Part shown: in pieces, positions 52,533-61,241 of the stretch
Position numbering within the stretch: the stretch's first letter is position 1
Layout: every line of letters begins with the position of its first letter
NCBI GenBank assembly: GCA_900552465.1
Contig: URZO01000016.1
Coordinates: 1 to 64,000, forward strand
Source: an uncultured Parabacteroides sp.
Lineage (GTDB): Bacteria; Bacteroidota; Bacteroidia; Bacteroidales; Tannerellaceae
Reading direction: 5' to 3'
DNA length: 64,000 nt
Made by a program: the position numbers and the translations under genes
The notes under the pieces: model-generated
Database searches by the model: none
Seen by the model: only the letters and a program-made list of their open reading frames with translations
Told to the model about the DNA's origin: nothing

Positions 52533-55073
52533 ATGAATATGCGCATTATTTCTTATTTCGTTTTCCTTTTATGTTTCGCCGCGTGCACGGAAACACCACA
52601 GAAAGAACCTCTCACTTTATGGTATCACAAGCCCGCGCAAAACTGGGATGAAGCCCTGCCTGTCGGAAACGGGAGGGCCGGAGCAATGGTCTTCGGGGGA
52701 GTTGAGAAAGAGCAACTGCAACTGAATGAAAACACCCTGTACAGCGGCGAACCATCAGTCGTTTTCAAAGACGTGAAGATCACACCCGAGATGTTCGACC
52801 AGGTTACCGGACTGATGAAAGCCGGAAAATATACGGCTGCATCCGACCTGGTCTGTAAGAACTGGCTGGGACGCTTGCACCAATATTACCAGCCGTTCGG
52901 AGACCTGCACATCCAAAACAATAAACACGGAGATGCCGGACAGTACAAGCGGACGCTCAATATCTCAGACGCTATCGCGACAACAGCCTACGAACAAAAC
53001 GGCATACGCTACGAACGGGAAGTCTTCGCCTCGCATCCGGACGACGTCATCGTCATTCACCTGACAAGCGAGACTTCAAAAGGCATCGACATCTCACTCG
53101 ACTTCACCTCTCCCCATCCGACAGCCCTGCAGAAGGGAAAAGGCGACCGCCTGATCCTGCACGGACAGGCTCCCGGCTATGTGGAACGGCGTACGTTCGA
53201 ACAACTCGAGCAATGGGGCGACCAGTATAAACACCCCGAACTTTACGACGCAAAGGGAAACCGCAAATTCAACAAACGCATCCTCTACGGAGATGAAATC
53301 GACGGGAAAGGGATGTTCTTCGAAGCCCAGTTAAAACCGATCCTTCCGCAAGGCGGAAAATGCGAAATCACGGATTCCGGCATACACGTCTACAACACAG
53401 GAGAAGTCTATTTCCTGCTCAGCATGGCAACCAGCTTCAACGGCTTCGACAAAAGCCCGAGCCGGGAAGGTATCAATCCTGCCGCCAAGGCGGCAGGTAT
53501 CCTCGACAAAGCGCTTGCCTATGATTACCAGACATTGAAACAACGCCATACGGAAGACTACCGCTCTCTCTTCGACCGTGTCAAATTAGAACTGGCCTCT
53601 TCTTCCGGACAAAAGGCGATGCCGACCGACACACGCCTCGAACGGTTTGCACAAACCGCTGACCCGGACCTGGCCGCACTTCTCTTCCAGTTCGGACGCT
53701 ACCTGATGATCAGCGGTTCACGTCCCGGAGGGCAGCCTCTGAATCTGCAAGGTATGTGGAACAAAGACACGATCCCCGCCTGGAACTGCGGTTATACGAT
53801 CAACATCAATACGGAAATGAACTACTGGCCGGCCGAGCTGACCAACCTGTCGGAGTGCCAGGAGCCACTGTTCAGGATGATCCGCGAGTTAGCCGTCTCA
53901 GGAGCTGAAACGGCTCAAAACATGTACGGACGCCGCGGCTGGGTGGCGCATCACAACACTTCCATCTGGCGGGAATCCCTGCCGAACGACAATGTGCCGA
54001 CAGCTTCTTTCTGGCCGATGGTGCAAGGCTGGCTCTGTAGCCATCTCTGGGAACACTACCAGTTTACACAAGATACGGACTTCCTGAAAAACGAGGCATA
54101 TCCGCTGATGAAAGGAGCAGCCGAGTTCTTCGCCGACTGGCTGATCGACGACGGCAACGGACATTTGGTTACCCCGGTAGGCGTCTCTCCCGAAAATACC
54201 TTTATTACGGAAGACGGGCAGCAGGCAGCTATGAGCATGGGGCCGACCATGGATATGGCGATCATACGGGAGACTTTTACCCGCACACTCGCCACGGCCG
54301 AGATGTTAGACCTCGACGAACCGCTCCGCGCCGAACTGAAGGACAAGCTGGAACGCCTGCTCCCCTACCAGATCGGGAAACGGGGACAATTGCAGGAGTG
54401 GATGTACGATTTCAAAGAACGTGAACCCCAACACCGCCATTTCTCCCACTTATACGGCTTCCATCCAGGCGATCAGATCACACTGGACAAGACGCCGGAG
54501 CTTTTCAATGCCGTCCGCAAGACCCTCGAATTGCGCGGCGACCTGGCTTCCGGCTGGTCGATGGGATGGAAGATCAACTGCTGGGCGCGTTTGCTGGACG
54601 GTAACCACGCCTATAAGATTATCGCCAACCTGTTCAATCCGGTCGGATTCGGTAACAGCGAACACAAAGGCGGCGGCCTGTTCCGAAATATGCTTTGTGC
54701 GCATCCGCCTTTCCAAATCGACGGAAACTTCGGCTATACGGCCGGTGTCACGGAAATACTGTTGCAAAGCCATGCCGGATACATCCACCTGCTGCCGGCC
54801 CTGCCCGACGTATGGGCGGAAGGTGCGGTTTCCGGCCTGAAGGCACGGGGGAACTTCGAAGTCGCGATGAACTGGAAAGAGGGCAAGCTGACGGATGCCA
54901 ATATCCGATCACTGGCAGGAAAAAGCTGTACGCTGCGTGCCGGACAGCCCTTTACAGTGAAGACGGACGGCAAAAACGTAGCAGCCTCCGCACCGGTCCG
55001 ATCGGATGGAAAGGAATACTTCCAGGCCACATTCGATACACAAAAAGACAAAACATACGTAATCTCACAATAA
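52533..55073 (+). CDS. GH95 glycosidase (alpha-L-fucosidase or alpha-L-galactosidase) lipoprotein
   Basis: An 846-residue exported lipoprotein (Cys18, FAACTE). The N-terminal beta domain starts PLTLWYHKPAQNWDEALPVG with NGRAGAMVFGG, the GH95 opening signature. The alpha/alpha6 catalytic barrel contains GGQPLNLQGMWNKD, INTEMNYWPAELTNL (the asparagine-rich active-site stretch), and HHNTSIWRE. Near the end, HLLPALPDVW and GLKARGNF mark the C-terminal beta domain. GH95 enzymes are inverting and act on alpha-1,2-linked fucose, some on alpha-L-galactose; the two cannot be told apart here. It is followed 86 bases later by hexuronate genes, so the whole group may serve one complex glycan. Confidence 0.95.
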   Translation: MNMRIISYFVFLLCFAACTETPQKEPLTLWYHKPAQNWDEALPVGNGRAGAMVFGGVEKEQLQLNENTLYSGEPSVVFKDVKITPEMFDQVTGLMKAGKYTAASDLVCKNWLGRLHQYYQPFGDLHIQNNKHGDAGQYKRTLNISDAIATTAYEQNGIRYEREVFASHPDDVIVIHLTSETSKGIDISLDFTSPHPTALQKGKGDRLILHGQAPGYVERRTFEQLEQWGDQYKHPELYDAKGNRKFNKRILYGDEIDGKGMFFEAQLKPILPQGGKCEITDSGIHVYNTGEVYFLLSMATSFNGFDKSPSREGINPAAKAAGILDKALAYDYQTLKQRHTEDYRSLFDRVKLELASSSGQKAMPTDTRLERFAQTADPDLAALLFQFGRYLMISGSRPGGQPLNLQGMWNKDTIPAWNCGYTININTEMNYWPAELTNLSECQEPLFRMIRELAVSGAETAQNMYGRRGWVAHHNTSIWRESLPNDNVPTASFWPMVQGWLCSHLWEHYQFTQDTDFLKNEAYPLMKGAAEFFADWLIDDGNGHLVTPVGVSPENTFITEDGQQAAMSMGPTMDMAIIRETFTRTLATAEMLDLDEPLRAELKDKLERLLPYQIGKRGQLQEWMYDFKEREPQHRHFSHLYGFHPGDQITLDKTPELFNAVRKTLELRGDLASGWSMGWKINCWARLLDGNHAYKIIANLFNPVGFGNSEHKGGGLFRNMLCAHPPFQIDGNFGYTAGVTEILLQSHAGYIHLLPALPDVWAEGAVSGLKARGNFEVAMNWKEGKLTDANIRSLAGKSCTLRAGQPFTVKTDGKNVAASAPVRSDGKEYFQATFDTQKDKTYVISQ

Positions 55074-55122
55074 AATTATTATGTTTTCGCGCACACAAGA
55101 TGCTTATTCCAAAATAATCACC

Positions 55123-55130
55123 TATTTTTG
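55123..55130 (+). promoter_or_regulatory. -7 promoter box for kdgK
   Basis: TATTTTTG, 29 bases before the kdgK ATG. It suggests the kdgK-kdgA-uxaC genes have their own promoter separate from GH95. Confidence 0.45.
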
Positions 55131-55158
55131 TGCCCAGAACACATTATAAACCATTGAT

Positions 55159-56202
55159 ATGGATAAGAAAGTAATAACCTTTGGAGAAATCATGCTTAGA
55201 CTGGCCACTCCAGACTATCTCCGTTTTTGTCAGAGTGATAAATTGAATGCTACCTTCGGTGGCGGTGAAGCAAACGTAGCCGTATCACTGGCTAACTATG
55301 GTATTGCAACAGAGTTTGTAACCCGTTTGCCGAAAAACGACATTGCGCGTGCCTGTGTGATGGACCTGCGTAAATATGGTGTCGGAACTTCCCACATTGT
55401 TTACGGTGGAGACCGTTTAGGTATTTATTTCCTGGAAACAGGTGCTGTAGCCCGTGCCAGCAAGGTGGTTTACGACCGCGCTCATTCGGCTATCTCTGAG
55501 ATCCAGCCGGGAATGGTCAACTGGGAAGAAGTATTCAAAGATGCATCCTGGTTCCACTGGACAGGTATTACTCCCGCGATTTCGCAAGGCGCGGCAGACG
55601 CTTGCCTGGAAGCGATCCAGACGGCAAACCGGATGGGTATACCCGTATCCTGCGACATCAACTTCCGTAAGAACCTGTGGAAATATGGAAAGACGGCTTC
55701 TGAAGTGATGCCTGCACTGGTTGCCGGTTGCGACGTGATCCTGGGTAACGAAGAAGATGCGGAAAAGGTATTCGGCATCAAACCGGAAGGTTTCGATGTG
55801 ACGGCCACGAACGGTGAAGTAAACGCTGCCGAATTCGAATCGGTATGCACACAGTTGATGGCTAAGTTCCCGCGTGCAAAGAAAGTGATCATCACACTCC
55901 GCGGCGCTATCAATGCCAACCACAATACCTGGGGCGGCGTCCTCTATGCCGACGGCAAACTGTACCAGTCCCGTCGTTATGACATCACGCATATCGTTGA
56001 CCGTGTCGGCGGTGGCGACTCTTTCATGGGCGGTTTGATCTACGGCCTGCTGACTTATACGACAGACGACCAGAAGGCGCTCGATTTCGCTGTTGCGGCT
56101 TCCTGCCTGAAACACACGATCTATGGCGACTTCAACCAGGTGACCGTTGAAGAAGTTGAGAAACTGATGGGCGGCGACGCTTCCGGACGGGTATCGAGAT
56201 AA
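55159..56202 (+). CDS. kdgK: 2-dehydro-3-deoxygluconokinase (PfkB family)
   Basis: Phosphorylates 2-keto-3-deoxygluconate to KDPG using ATP, in the cytoplasm. The 347-residue chain has PfkB family features: TFGEIMLRLATPDYLRFCQS at the start, substrate loop GGGEANVAVSLANYG (residues 31-45), and the catalytic anion-hole motif DRVGGGDSFMGG near 277-288 with its aspartate. It is first of a run followed by KDPG aldolase and glucuronate isomerase, which supports KDG rather than fructose as substrate. Confidence 0.94.
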   Translation: MDKKVITFGEIMLRLATPDYLRFCQSDKLNATFGGGEANVAVSLANYGIATEFVTRLPKNDIARACVMDLRKYGVGTSHIVYGGDRLGIYFLETGAVARASKVVYDRAHSAISEIQPGMVNWEEVFKDASWFHWTGITPAISQGAADACLEAIQTANRMGIPVSCDINFRKNLWKYGKTASEVMPALVAGCDVILGNEEDAEKVFGIKPEGFDVTATNGEVNAAEFESVCTQLMAKFPRAKKVIITLRGAINANHNTWGGVLYADGKLYQSRRYDITHIVDRVGGGDSFMGGLIYGLLTYTTDDQKALDFAVAASCLKHTIYGDFNQVTVEEVEKLMGGDASGRVSR

Positions 56203-56225
56203 GAAGAATAATGCGACAATTAGAC

Positions 56226-56291
56226 AATGTGCCAATATGCCAATGGAAGAGACAAATTCGGGACATAAGCTAATTGGCACATTGGCATATT
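56226..56291. repeat. Imperfect inverted repeat between kdgK and kdgA
   Basis: Arms AATGTGCCAATATGCCAAT (56226-56244) and ATTGGCACATTGGCATATT (56273-56291) pair at 17 of 19 positions. Built of repeated TTGGCA units. It may modulate or terminate the kdgK message, or be a dispersed repeat. Confidence 0.6.
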
Positions 56292-56314
56292 AACACATTA
56301 ATAAATTATTCATT

Positions 56315-56983
56315 ATGGCAAGATTCAATAAAATGCAGGTACTCGACGCAATCGTCAGCACAGGAATGGTACCTGTTTACTACAATAAAGATGTAGAAAC
56401 GGCAAAACAAGTCGTAAAGGCTTGTTACGAAGGTGGCGTACGCGCTTTCGAATTTACAAACCGCGGTGACTTCGCTCACGAAGTATTTGCCGAACTGATC
56501 AAGTTCACAGCAAAGGAATGTCCGGAAATGATTTTGGGCGTCGGCTCTATCGTAGACGCCGGAACAGCTTCCCTGTACCTGCAACTGGGTGCAAACTTCA
56601 TCGTCGGCCCGTTGTTCAACCCGGAAATTGCAAAGGTTTGCAACCGTCGCCTGGTTCCTTATACACCGGGTTGCGGTTCCGTATCGGAAATCGGTTTCGC
56701 CCAGGAAGTAGGTTGCGACCTGTGCAAGATCTTCCCAGCCGGAAACGTAGGCGGTCCGTCTTTCGTAAAGAATATCAAAGCTCCGATGCCCTGGTCCATG
56801 ATTATGGCGACAGGCGCTGTCGAACCGACGGAAGAAAACCTGTCGGCCTGGTTCAAAGCAGGTGTGACCTGTGTCGGTATGGGTTCCAAACTGTTCCCGA
56901 AAGAGATGATCGCAGCCGGAAACTGGGAAGCAATCTCCACGCTCTGCCGCGACGCGCTGGCTACTATCAAAAAATATCGTTAA
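56315..56983 (+). CDS. kdgA: KHG/KDPG aldolase
   Basis: Class I aldolase of 222 residues that splits 2-keto-3-deoxy-6-phosphogluconate into pyruvate and glyceraldehyde-3-phosphate. The Schiff-base lysine is in CDLCKIFPAGNVGG. The generic GVRAFEFTNRGDF segment holds the catalytic Glu region and ILGVGSIVDAGTA the substrate-carboxylate pocket. Co-directional with kdgK and uxaC; 21 bases separate it from uxaC. Confidence 0.95.
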   Translation: MARFNKMQVLDAIVSTGMVPVYYNKDVETAKQVVKACYEGGVRAFEFTNRGDFAHEVFAELIKFTAKECPEMILGVGSIVDAGTASLYLQLGANFIVGPLFNPEIAKVCNRRLVPYTPGCGSVSEIGFAQEVGCDLCKIFPAGNVGGPSFVKNIKAPMPWSMIMATGAVEPTEENLSAWFKAGVTCVGMGSKLFPKEMIAAGNWEAISTLCRDALATIKKYR

Positions 56984-57003
56984 CAACATAAACCACTAAT
57001 AGT

Positions 57004-58407
57004 ATGAAGACATTTCTCGATTCCAATTTCCTGCTCCAGTCGGATACCGCCCAGAAGTTGTATCACGAGCACGCAGCGAAAATGCCGATCATCGATTATC
57101 ACTGCCATCTGATCCCGCAGCAGATAGCCGACAACTACCAGTTTGCCGACCTGACGGAGATATGGCTCGGTGGCGACCACTACAAATGGCGCGCCATGCG
57201 TGCCAACGGCGTACCTGAAGAATATATCACGGGAGACAAGCCGTCTTACGAGAAGTTTGAGAAATGGGCGGACACCATGCAACACGCCATGCGCAACCCG
57301 CTCTATCACTGGACCCACCTCGAGCTGAGCCGTATCTTCGGCGTAGACAAGGTGCTGAACCCGTCCACCGCCCGCGAGATCTACGACGAATGCACAGCCA
57401 AGTTGCAAACACCTGAATTCCGCGCCCAGGCAATCATGGAACGGATGAATGTGGAAGTCGTTTGTACGACAGACGATCCGATCGATGATCTGCAATACCA
57501 TGCAGCCATCCGCAAAAGCAGCCTGAAAACAAAAGTTCTTCCTGCCTGGAGACCGGATAAAGCAATGGCGATCGAGAATGTCGCAACATACAACGAATAT
57601 CTGACGAAGCTGGAAGCCGCCGCCGACATGTCGATCCTGAACTTCAAGGATCTGATCGATGCCTTGCAGAAACGTCACGATTTCTTTGAATCGCAGGGTT
57701 GTAGCTTGTCCGACCACGGCTTGACGACTTTCTATGCCGAACCGTACACGAATGCCGAGATCGAAGCGATCTTCCTGAAGGCCCGCATGAATAAGGAGCT
57801 TACTGCCTTAGAGATCGACAAATTCCGTTCCGCCATGCTCTACGAGTTCGCCGTCATGGATGCCAAGAGCGACTGGGTACAGCAGTTCCACTATGGCGCG
57901 ACCCGTAACAACAACGCCCGCATGTTCAAGAAGTTAGGACCCGATACCGGCTACGATGCGATCGGGGATGCAGAGGTTGCCACCCCGCTGGCCCGTTTCC
58001 TGAGCCGTTTGGATGAAGAGGGCGTGCTGGCCAAGTCGATCTTCTACAACCTGAACCCGCGCGACAACGAACTGCTGATGACGACCATCTACAGCTTCAA
58101 CGACGGCACGGTGCCCGGAAAGATGCAATACGGCTCCGGCTGGTGGTTCCTGGATCAGATCCACGGCATGGAAAAGCAGATGAACGCATTGTCCGACCTC
58201 GGCTTGCTGAGTCGCTTCGTCGGTATGCTGACCGACTCGCGCAGCTTCCTGTCTTACCCGCGTCACGAGTATTTCCGCCGCATCCTTTGTAACATCCTCG
58301 GCCGCGAAGTGGAAGACGGTTTGCTGCCGGCCTCCGAACTGCCTTTCATCGGCAAGATGGTCGAAGACATCAGCTATAATAACGCAAAACAGTATTTCGG
58401 GTTCTAA
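57004..58407 (+). CDS. uxaC: Glucuronate isomerase
   Basis: Converts D-glucuronate to D-fructuronate and D-galacturonate to D-tagaturonate, the first cytoplasmic step of hexuronate use. The 467-residue length and the metal/substrate motif PIIDYHCHLIPQQIADN near residues 28-45 are typical of the amidohydrolase-fold UxaC family. Further signatures are the C-terminal LTDSRSFLSYPRHEYFRRIL and VEDISYNNAKQYF. The intermediate steps (UxuA/UxuB or UxaA/UxaB) are not in the window. Confidence 0.96.
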   Translation: MKTFLDSNFLLQSDTAQKLYHEHAAKMPIIDYHCHLIPQQIADNYQFADLTEIWLGGDHYKWRAMRANGVPEEYITGDKPSYEKFEKWADTMQHAMRNPLYHWTHLELSRIFGVDKVLNPSTAREIYDECTAKLQTPEFRAQAIMERMNVEVVCTTDDPIDDLQYHAAIRKSSLKTKVLPAWRPDKAMAIENVATYNEYLTKLEAAADMSILNFKDLIDALQKRHDFFESQGCSLSDHGLTTFYAEPYTNAEIEAIFLKARMNKELTALEIDKFRSAMLYEFAVMDAKSDWVQQFHYGATRNNNARMFKKLGPDTGYDAIGDAEVATPLARFLSRLDEEGVLAKSIFYNLNPRDNELLMTTIYSFNDGTVPGKMQYGSGWWFLDQIHGMEKQMNALSDLGLLSRFVGMLTDSRSFLSYPRHEYFRRILCNILGREVEDGLLPASELPFIGKMVEDISYNNAKQYFGF

Positions 58408-58439
58408 GCCCAAGCGCTATTTTCCGGGACGATTCAACC

Positions 58440-58588
58440 GGGTGTGTCAAAAGCTATCCCTTTCCCCTCTCGAGAGGGGATTAAGGGGTGTGTTATGCAT
58501 AAACGTATTGATTATCAACTTATATGTATTTAACACACCCCCTTCCCCCTCTCAAGAGGGGAATAAGAATGACCTTTGACACACCCCC
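58440..58588. repeat. Palindromic intergenic element, copy A3, with outer inverted repeat
   Basis: The core at 58462-58563 repeats the design of copies A1 and A2: CCCCTCTCGAGAGGGG, GGGTGTGTTA, loop, TAACACACCCC, CCCTCTCAAGAGGGG. It is bracketed by GGGTGTGTCAAA (58440-58451) and TTTGACACACCC (58575-58586), giving a nested palindrome. The loop differs from the other copies. Located just after uxaC. Confidence 0.85.
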
Positions 58589-58703
58589 TTGAATATTTCC
58601 CCCTCATACTTTCCGGATAAAACCTCTCCGCACAGCAAATAAATCAAGGCAAAACAGATACCGATCGAATAAATTGTTTACATTTGGAGCCAGATGATAA
58701 TTA

Positions 58704-58788
58704 CGACATACCTATGTCGGCACTGTCTACATATATATGTAGCAAGCGCCTACACATATGAGAAGGAACCATCGACATATATATGTCG
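58704..58788. promoter_or_regulatory. Array of ATGTCG/ATGTAG palindromes before a HU-like gene
   Basis: CGACATA-CC-TATGTCG (58704-58719), CTACATATATATGTAG (58727-58742) and CGACATATATATGTCG (58773-58788) are palindromes of 16 bases with the same pattern (C-N-ACATA ... TATGT-N-G). A degenerate fourth, CTACACATATGAG, lies at 58750-58762. They stand 80-170 bases upstream of the HU-like gene. Possible binding sites for a repressor or for the HU-like protein itself. Confidence 0.6.
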
Positions 58789-58870
58789 TTTTCACCCTGA
58801 AAAAACCGTACCGGAATACGGCCATTGACACGCTTTATTTTTTTCAAACATATTAAGAAAGGAGGCCCTT

Positions 58871-59359
58871 ATGGCAGTAAGTTACAAATTAGTCCAGAAA
58901 CGGAACCCGGTCAAACCGGACGATCCGAAAAAGTGGTATGCAGTCCCCAAAAGCGCAACGGCGCAGACCGGCAAGCAGATGACCAAGGCAGCAACAGAAA
59001 ACACGACCGTCGCCCCGATCGAAATGGAAGCATCGCTCGACCTGTTGGCAAAATATGTACCCAAGCAGATCGCTCAGGGACATACCGTGCACATTCCCGG
59101 CGTGGGCTACCTGCGCCTTACGTTCAAGAGTGACGGGGCGGAAAACATCGAAGACTTCAACCCGGCAACAATGATCCATGATGCCCGTCTGATTTTCAAG
59201 CCAGACGATGAACTGCGCAAAGCCATCCTCGAGAACCTGGCGTTCGAAGACGGCGGCGTCCTTGCCGACGGCATCGACTATGCCAGCCGGCCCACCTATC
59301 TGAAATTCGTCAAAGGCGAAAGCGGCGGAGGGGAAGAAGAAAGACCGGGAGAGCTATAA
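58871..59359 (+). CDS. HU-like DNA-binding protein
   Basis: A 162-residue protein of the Bacteroidetes HU-related family: MAVSYKLVQKRNPVKPDDPK KWYAVPKS opening, central HTVHIPGVGYLRLTFKSDG forming the beta-strands, and an acidic, glycine-rich tail (GESGGGEEERPGEL). The ATG at 58871 follows AAGAAAGGAGG, a strong ribosome-binding site. Such proteins bind DNA structurally and are often multi-copy; they are also common next to surface proteins and capsule loci. A second HU-type gene is at 9855-10613. Confidence 0.9.
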   Translation: MAVSYKLVQKRNPVKPDDPKKWYAVPKSATAQTGKQMTKAATENTTVAPIEMEASLDLLAKYVPKQIAQGHTVHIPGVGYLRLTFKSDGAENIEDFNPATMIHDARLIFKPDDELRKAILENLAFEDGGVLADGIDYASRPTYLKFVKGESGGGEEERPGEL

Positions 59360-59423
59360 GCTCTCCCCCCTCCTCAGAAGGGGCATTAAAGAAACAAACT
59401 TTTATTAATCCAATTAATCAAGT

Positions 59424-61157
59424 ATGAAAATGATTAAATTTTACACCATCATGCTGTGGGCATGTATCACATTCTGGGGCATAACCCCGCAACTGGCCGC
59501 CCAGGAAAACCTGGTTCCGGAAGGGACAACCGAGATCAAGGACATGGAATTCAAGGACCGCACAGACCTCACCGAAGTGGTCATACCGGAAGGGGTGACC
59601 CGGATCGGGAAGTATGCATTCTACAATTGTACGAATATGAGCTCCATTAAACTACCAAGCAGTTTAATTAGCATAGACGACTATGCCTTTTTTTCATGTA
59701 CGAAACTTTCCACCATCACATTGCCGGAGAACCTGGAAACCATCGGGACAAACGCATTTGTCTATGCATTAAGCGAACAACAGGAAGTGGTTATCCCCGA
59801 TAAAGTAAAATCAATCGGTCCCTCAGCCTTCGGATTCGCGCCGGCAGCCACCCGTGTGAAACTCGGGAAAAGCGTAGAAGACATACAGTATGCCTTTGCC
59901 TACTGCGGCCAACTGGAATCCTATGAAGTAGCCACCGACAATCCCAAATATTGTTCCGCAGACGGCGTGCTCTTCTCCAAAGACATGAAAAAGCTGTACC
60001 ATTACCCGGCAGCCAAAGCAGGAACGGCCTACAAATTGCCCGACGGAACGACGACAATCGACGGCAATTTCCCCTTCTATGTCTGTAAGAACCTGGAAAC
60101 GATCGACCTCAACAACGTCACCACCATAGAAGGCTTCGAAGACTACATCAGCCAGACCGCGGAGGAAAGCTCCATCTTCACCATCTGCAAGAGCCTGAAA
60201 GAGATAAAGGTGGCAAGCGGGAACCCGGCCTTTACGACAGTCGACGGCGTGCTTTTCAACAAAGAAATGACCCGCCTCGAGAGCTATCCGGCAGGCAACG
60301 GCAAGGACACATACGCTGTCCCCGACGGAATCACAGCTATCCGCTACGGAGCTTTCAACTGGTGCAAGGACCTCGTATCCGTCACTTTCCCGGCCAGCAT
60401 CACCGATCTCGGCACAACCCCGTTCGCCGGCTGGTCCAAGCTGGAAACGATCACCCTGAAGAGCATGACACCCCCGGCATTAGCAATAAGCTTGGGGAAC
60501 GGTACGCTTGACGGATCGACTGCTACGGAAACATTCGCCGGTACGATCTACGTCCCCGCAGGTTCCTCGGACGCATACCACGCCGCTTCGGGATGGGCCT
60601 TATATGCCGACCTCTTTGTAGAAGAAGCAGCACAGCCTTTCGAACCTGAGATCCAGGAAACGACCGACAGCACGCTGGCCATCGCCTGGGAACCGGTAGC
60701 AGGTGCAACCGGCTATATCCTCGACGTTTACGGGGATGAAGAGAAGACGGACAAAGTAGCGTCTTATACGTTCGATGCAGCAGGAAAGCCGTTGAAAGCC
60801 ACCGCCTTCTCTTACACGGTAGAAGGCCTGGAAGCCGGAACCGCCTATTACATCGAGACGATCGCGATCAAACAGTCCGGCGATGAAACGACCGTCCTGG
60901 CCCGCAATACCATCCAGGCGAAAACAACCGGCACTCCGACTGCCAATGAGACCATAACAGCAGACAAACCTTCCGTCCAGGCATACAACGGACAGATCAT
61001 CATCCGCACCGTCTCCGAAACGGACATACGGATTTACGACTTGTCAGGACACTGTATTGTCACCGGAAAGGTAAACGGATACGGGGCATATGACATGGCA
61101 AAAGGCTTCTATGTTGTAGTAGCCGGCTCCGAACGCGGTAAGGTCATTGTACGATAA
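59424..61157 (+). CDS. BspA-like leucine-rich repeat surface protein with Fn3-like domain
   Basis: A 577-residue exported protein (signal peptide to about residue 26, PQLAAQ). Residues 30-390 carry LRR_5 (Treponema pallidum type) repeats such as LTEVVIPEGVTRIGKYAFYN and SIKLPSSLISIDDYAFFSC. From about 405 to 515 comes a fibronectin type III-like domain (PEIQETTDSTLAIAWEPVAG). The C-terminal 65 residues (IRIYDLSGHCIVTGKVNGYG ... FYVVVAG) resemble the Bacteroidales Por-type C-terminal domain used for sorting by type IX secretion, but in gut Bacteroidales this is not certain. BspA family members act as adhesins. Terminated at 61178-61214. Confidence 0.9.
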   Translation: MKMIKFYTIMLWACITFWGITPQLAAQENLVPEGTTEIKDMEFKDRTDLTEVVIPEGVTRIGKYAFYNCTNMSSIKLPSSLISIDDYAFFSCTKLSTITLPENLETIGTNAFVYALSEQQEVVIPDKVKSIGPSAFGFAPAATRVKLGKSVEDIQYAFAYCGQLESYEVATDNPKYCSADGVLFSKDMKKLYHYPAAKAGTAYKLPDGTTTIDGNFPFYVCKNLETIDLNNVTTIEGFEDYISQTAEESSIFTICKSLKEIKVASGNPAFTTVDGVLFNKEMTRLESYPAGNGKDTYAVPDGITAIRYGAFNWCKDLVSVTFPASITDLGTTPFAGWSKLETITLKSMTPPALAISLGNGTLDGSTATETFAGTIYVPAGSSDAYHAASGWALYADLFVEEAAQPFEPEIQETTDSTLAIAWEPVAGATGYILDVYGDEEKTDKVASYTFDAAGKPLKATAFSYTVEGLEAGTAYYIETIAIKQSGDETTVLARNTIQAKTTGTPTANETITADKPSVQAYNGQIIIRTVSETDIRIYDLSGHCIVTGKVNGYGAYDMAKGFYVVVAGSERGKVIVR

Positions 61158-61177
61158 ACCCGACAGAGGTCATTAAT

Positions 61178-61214
61178 AAAAAAGGCAGGAAGCCAAAAAC
61201 TTCCTGCCTTTTTT
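61178..61214. terminator. Bidirectional terminator
   Basis: The perfect stem AAAAAAGGCAGGAAG / CTTCCTGCCTTTTTT with a 7-base loop serves both the BspA-like gene and the convergent TPR gene. Confidence 0.9.
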
Positions 61215-61241
61215 AGTTCGTCCAGCATACGCGTATGATCG

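Noticed and set aside
58825..59133. Alternative 102-codon frame starting upstream of the HU-like gene
   Set aside because: It is an overlapping frame; the frame starting at 58871 has the strong ribosome-binding site and HU-family similarity.
60950..61157. Firm type IX secretion signal on the BspA-like protein
   Set aside because: The C-terminus is suggestive, but no other core type IX genes are in the window besides the SprE-like fragment, and similar tails occur in gut species without proven type IX export.
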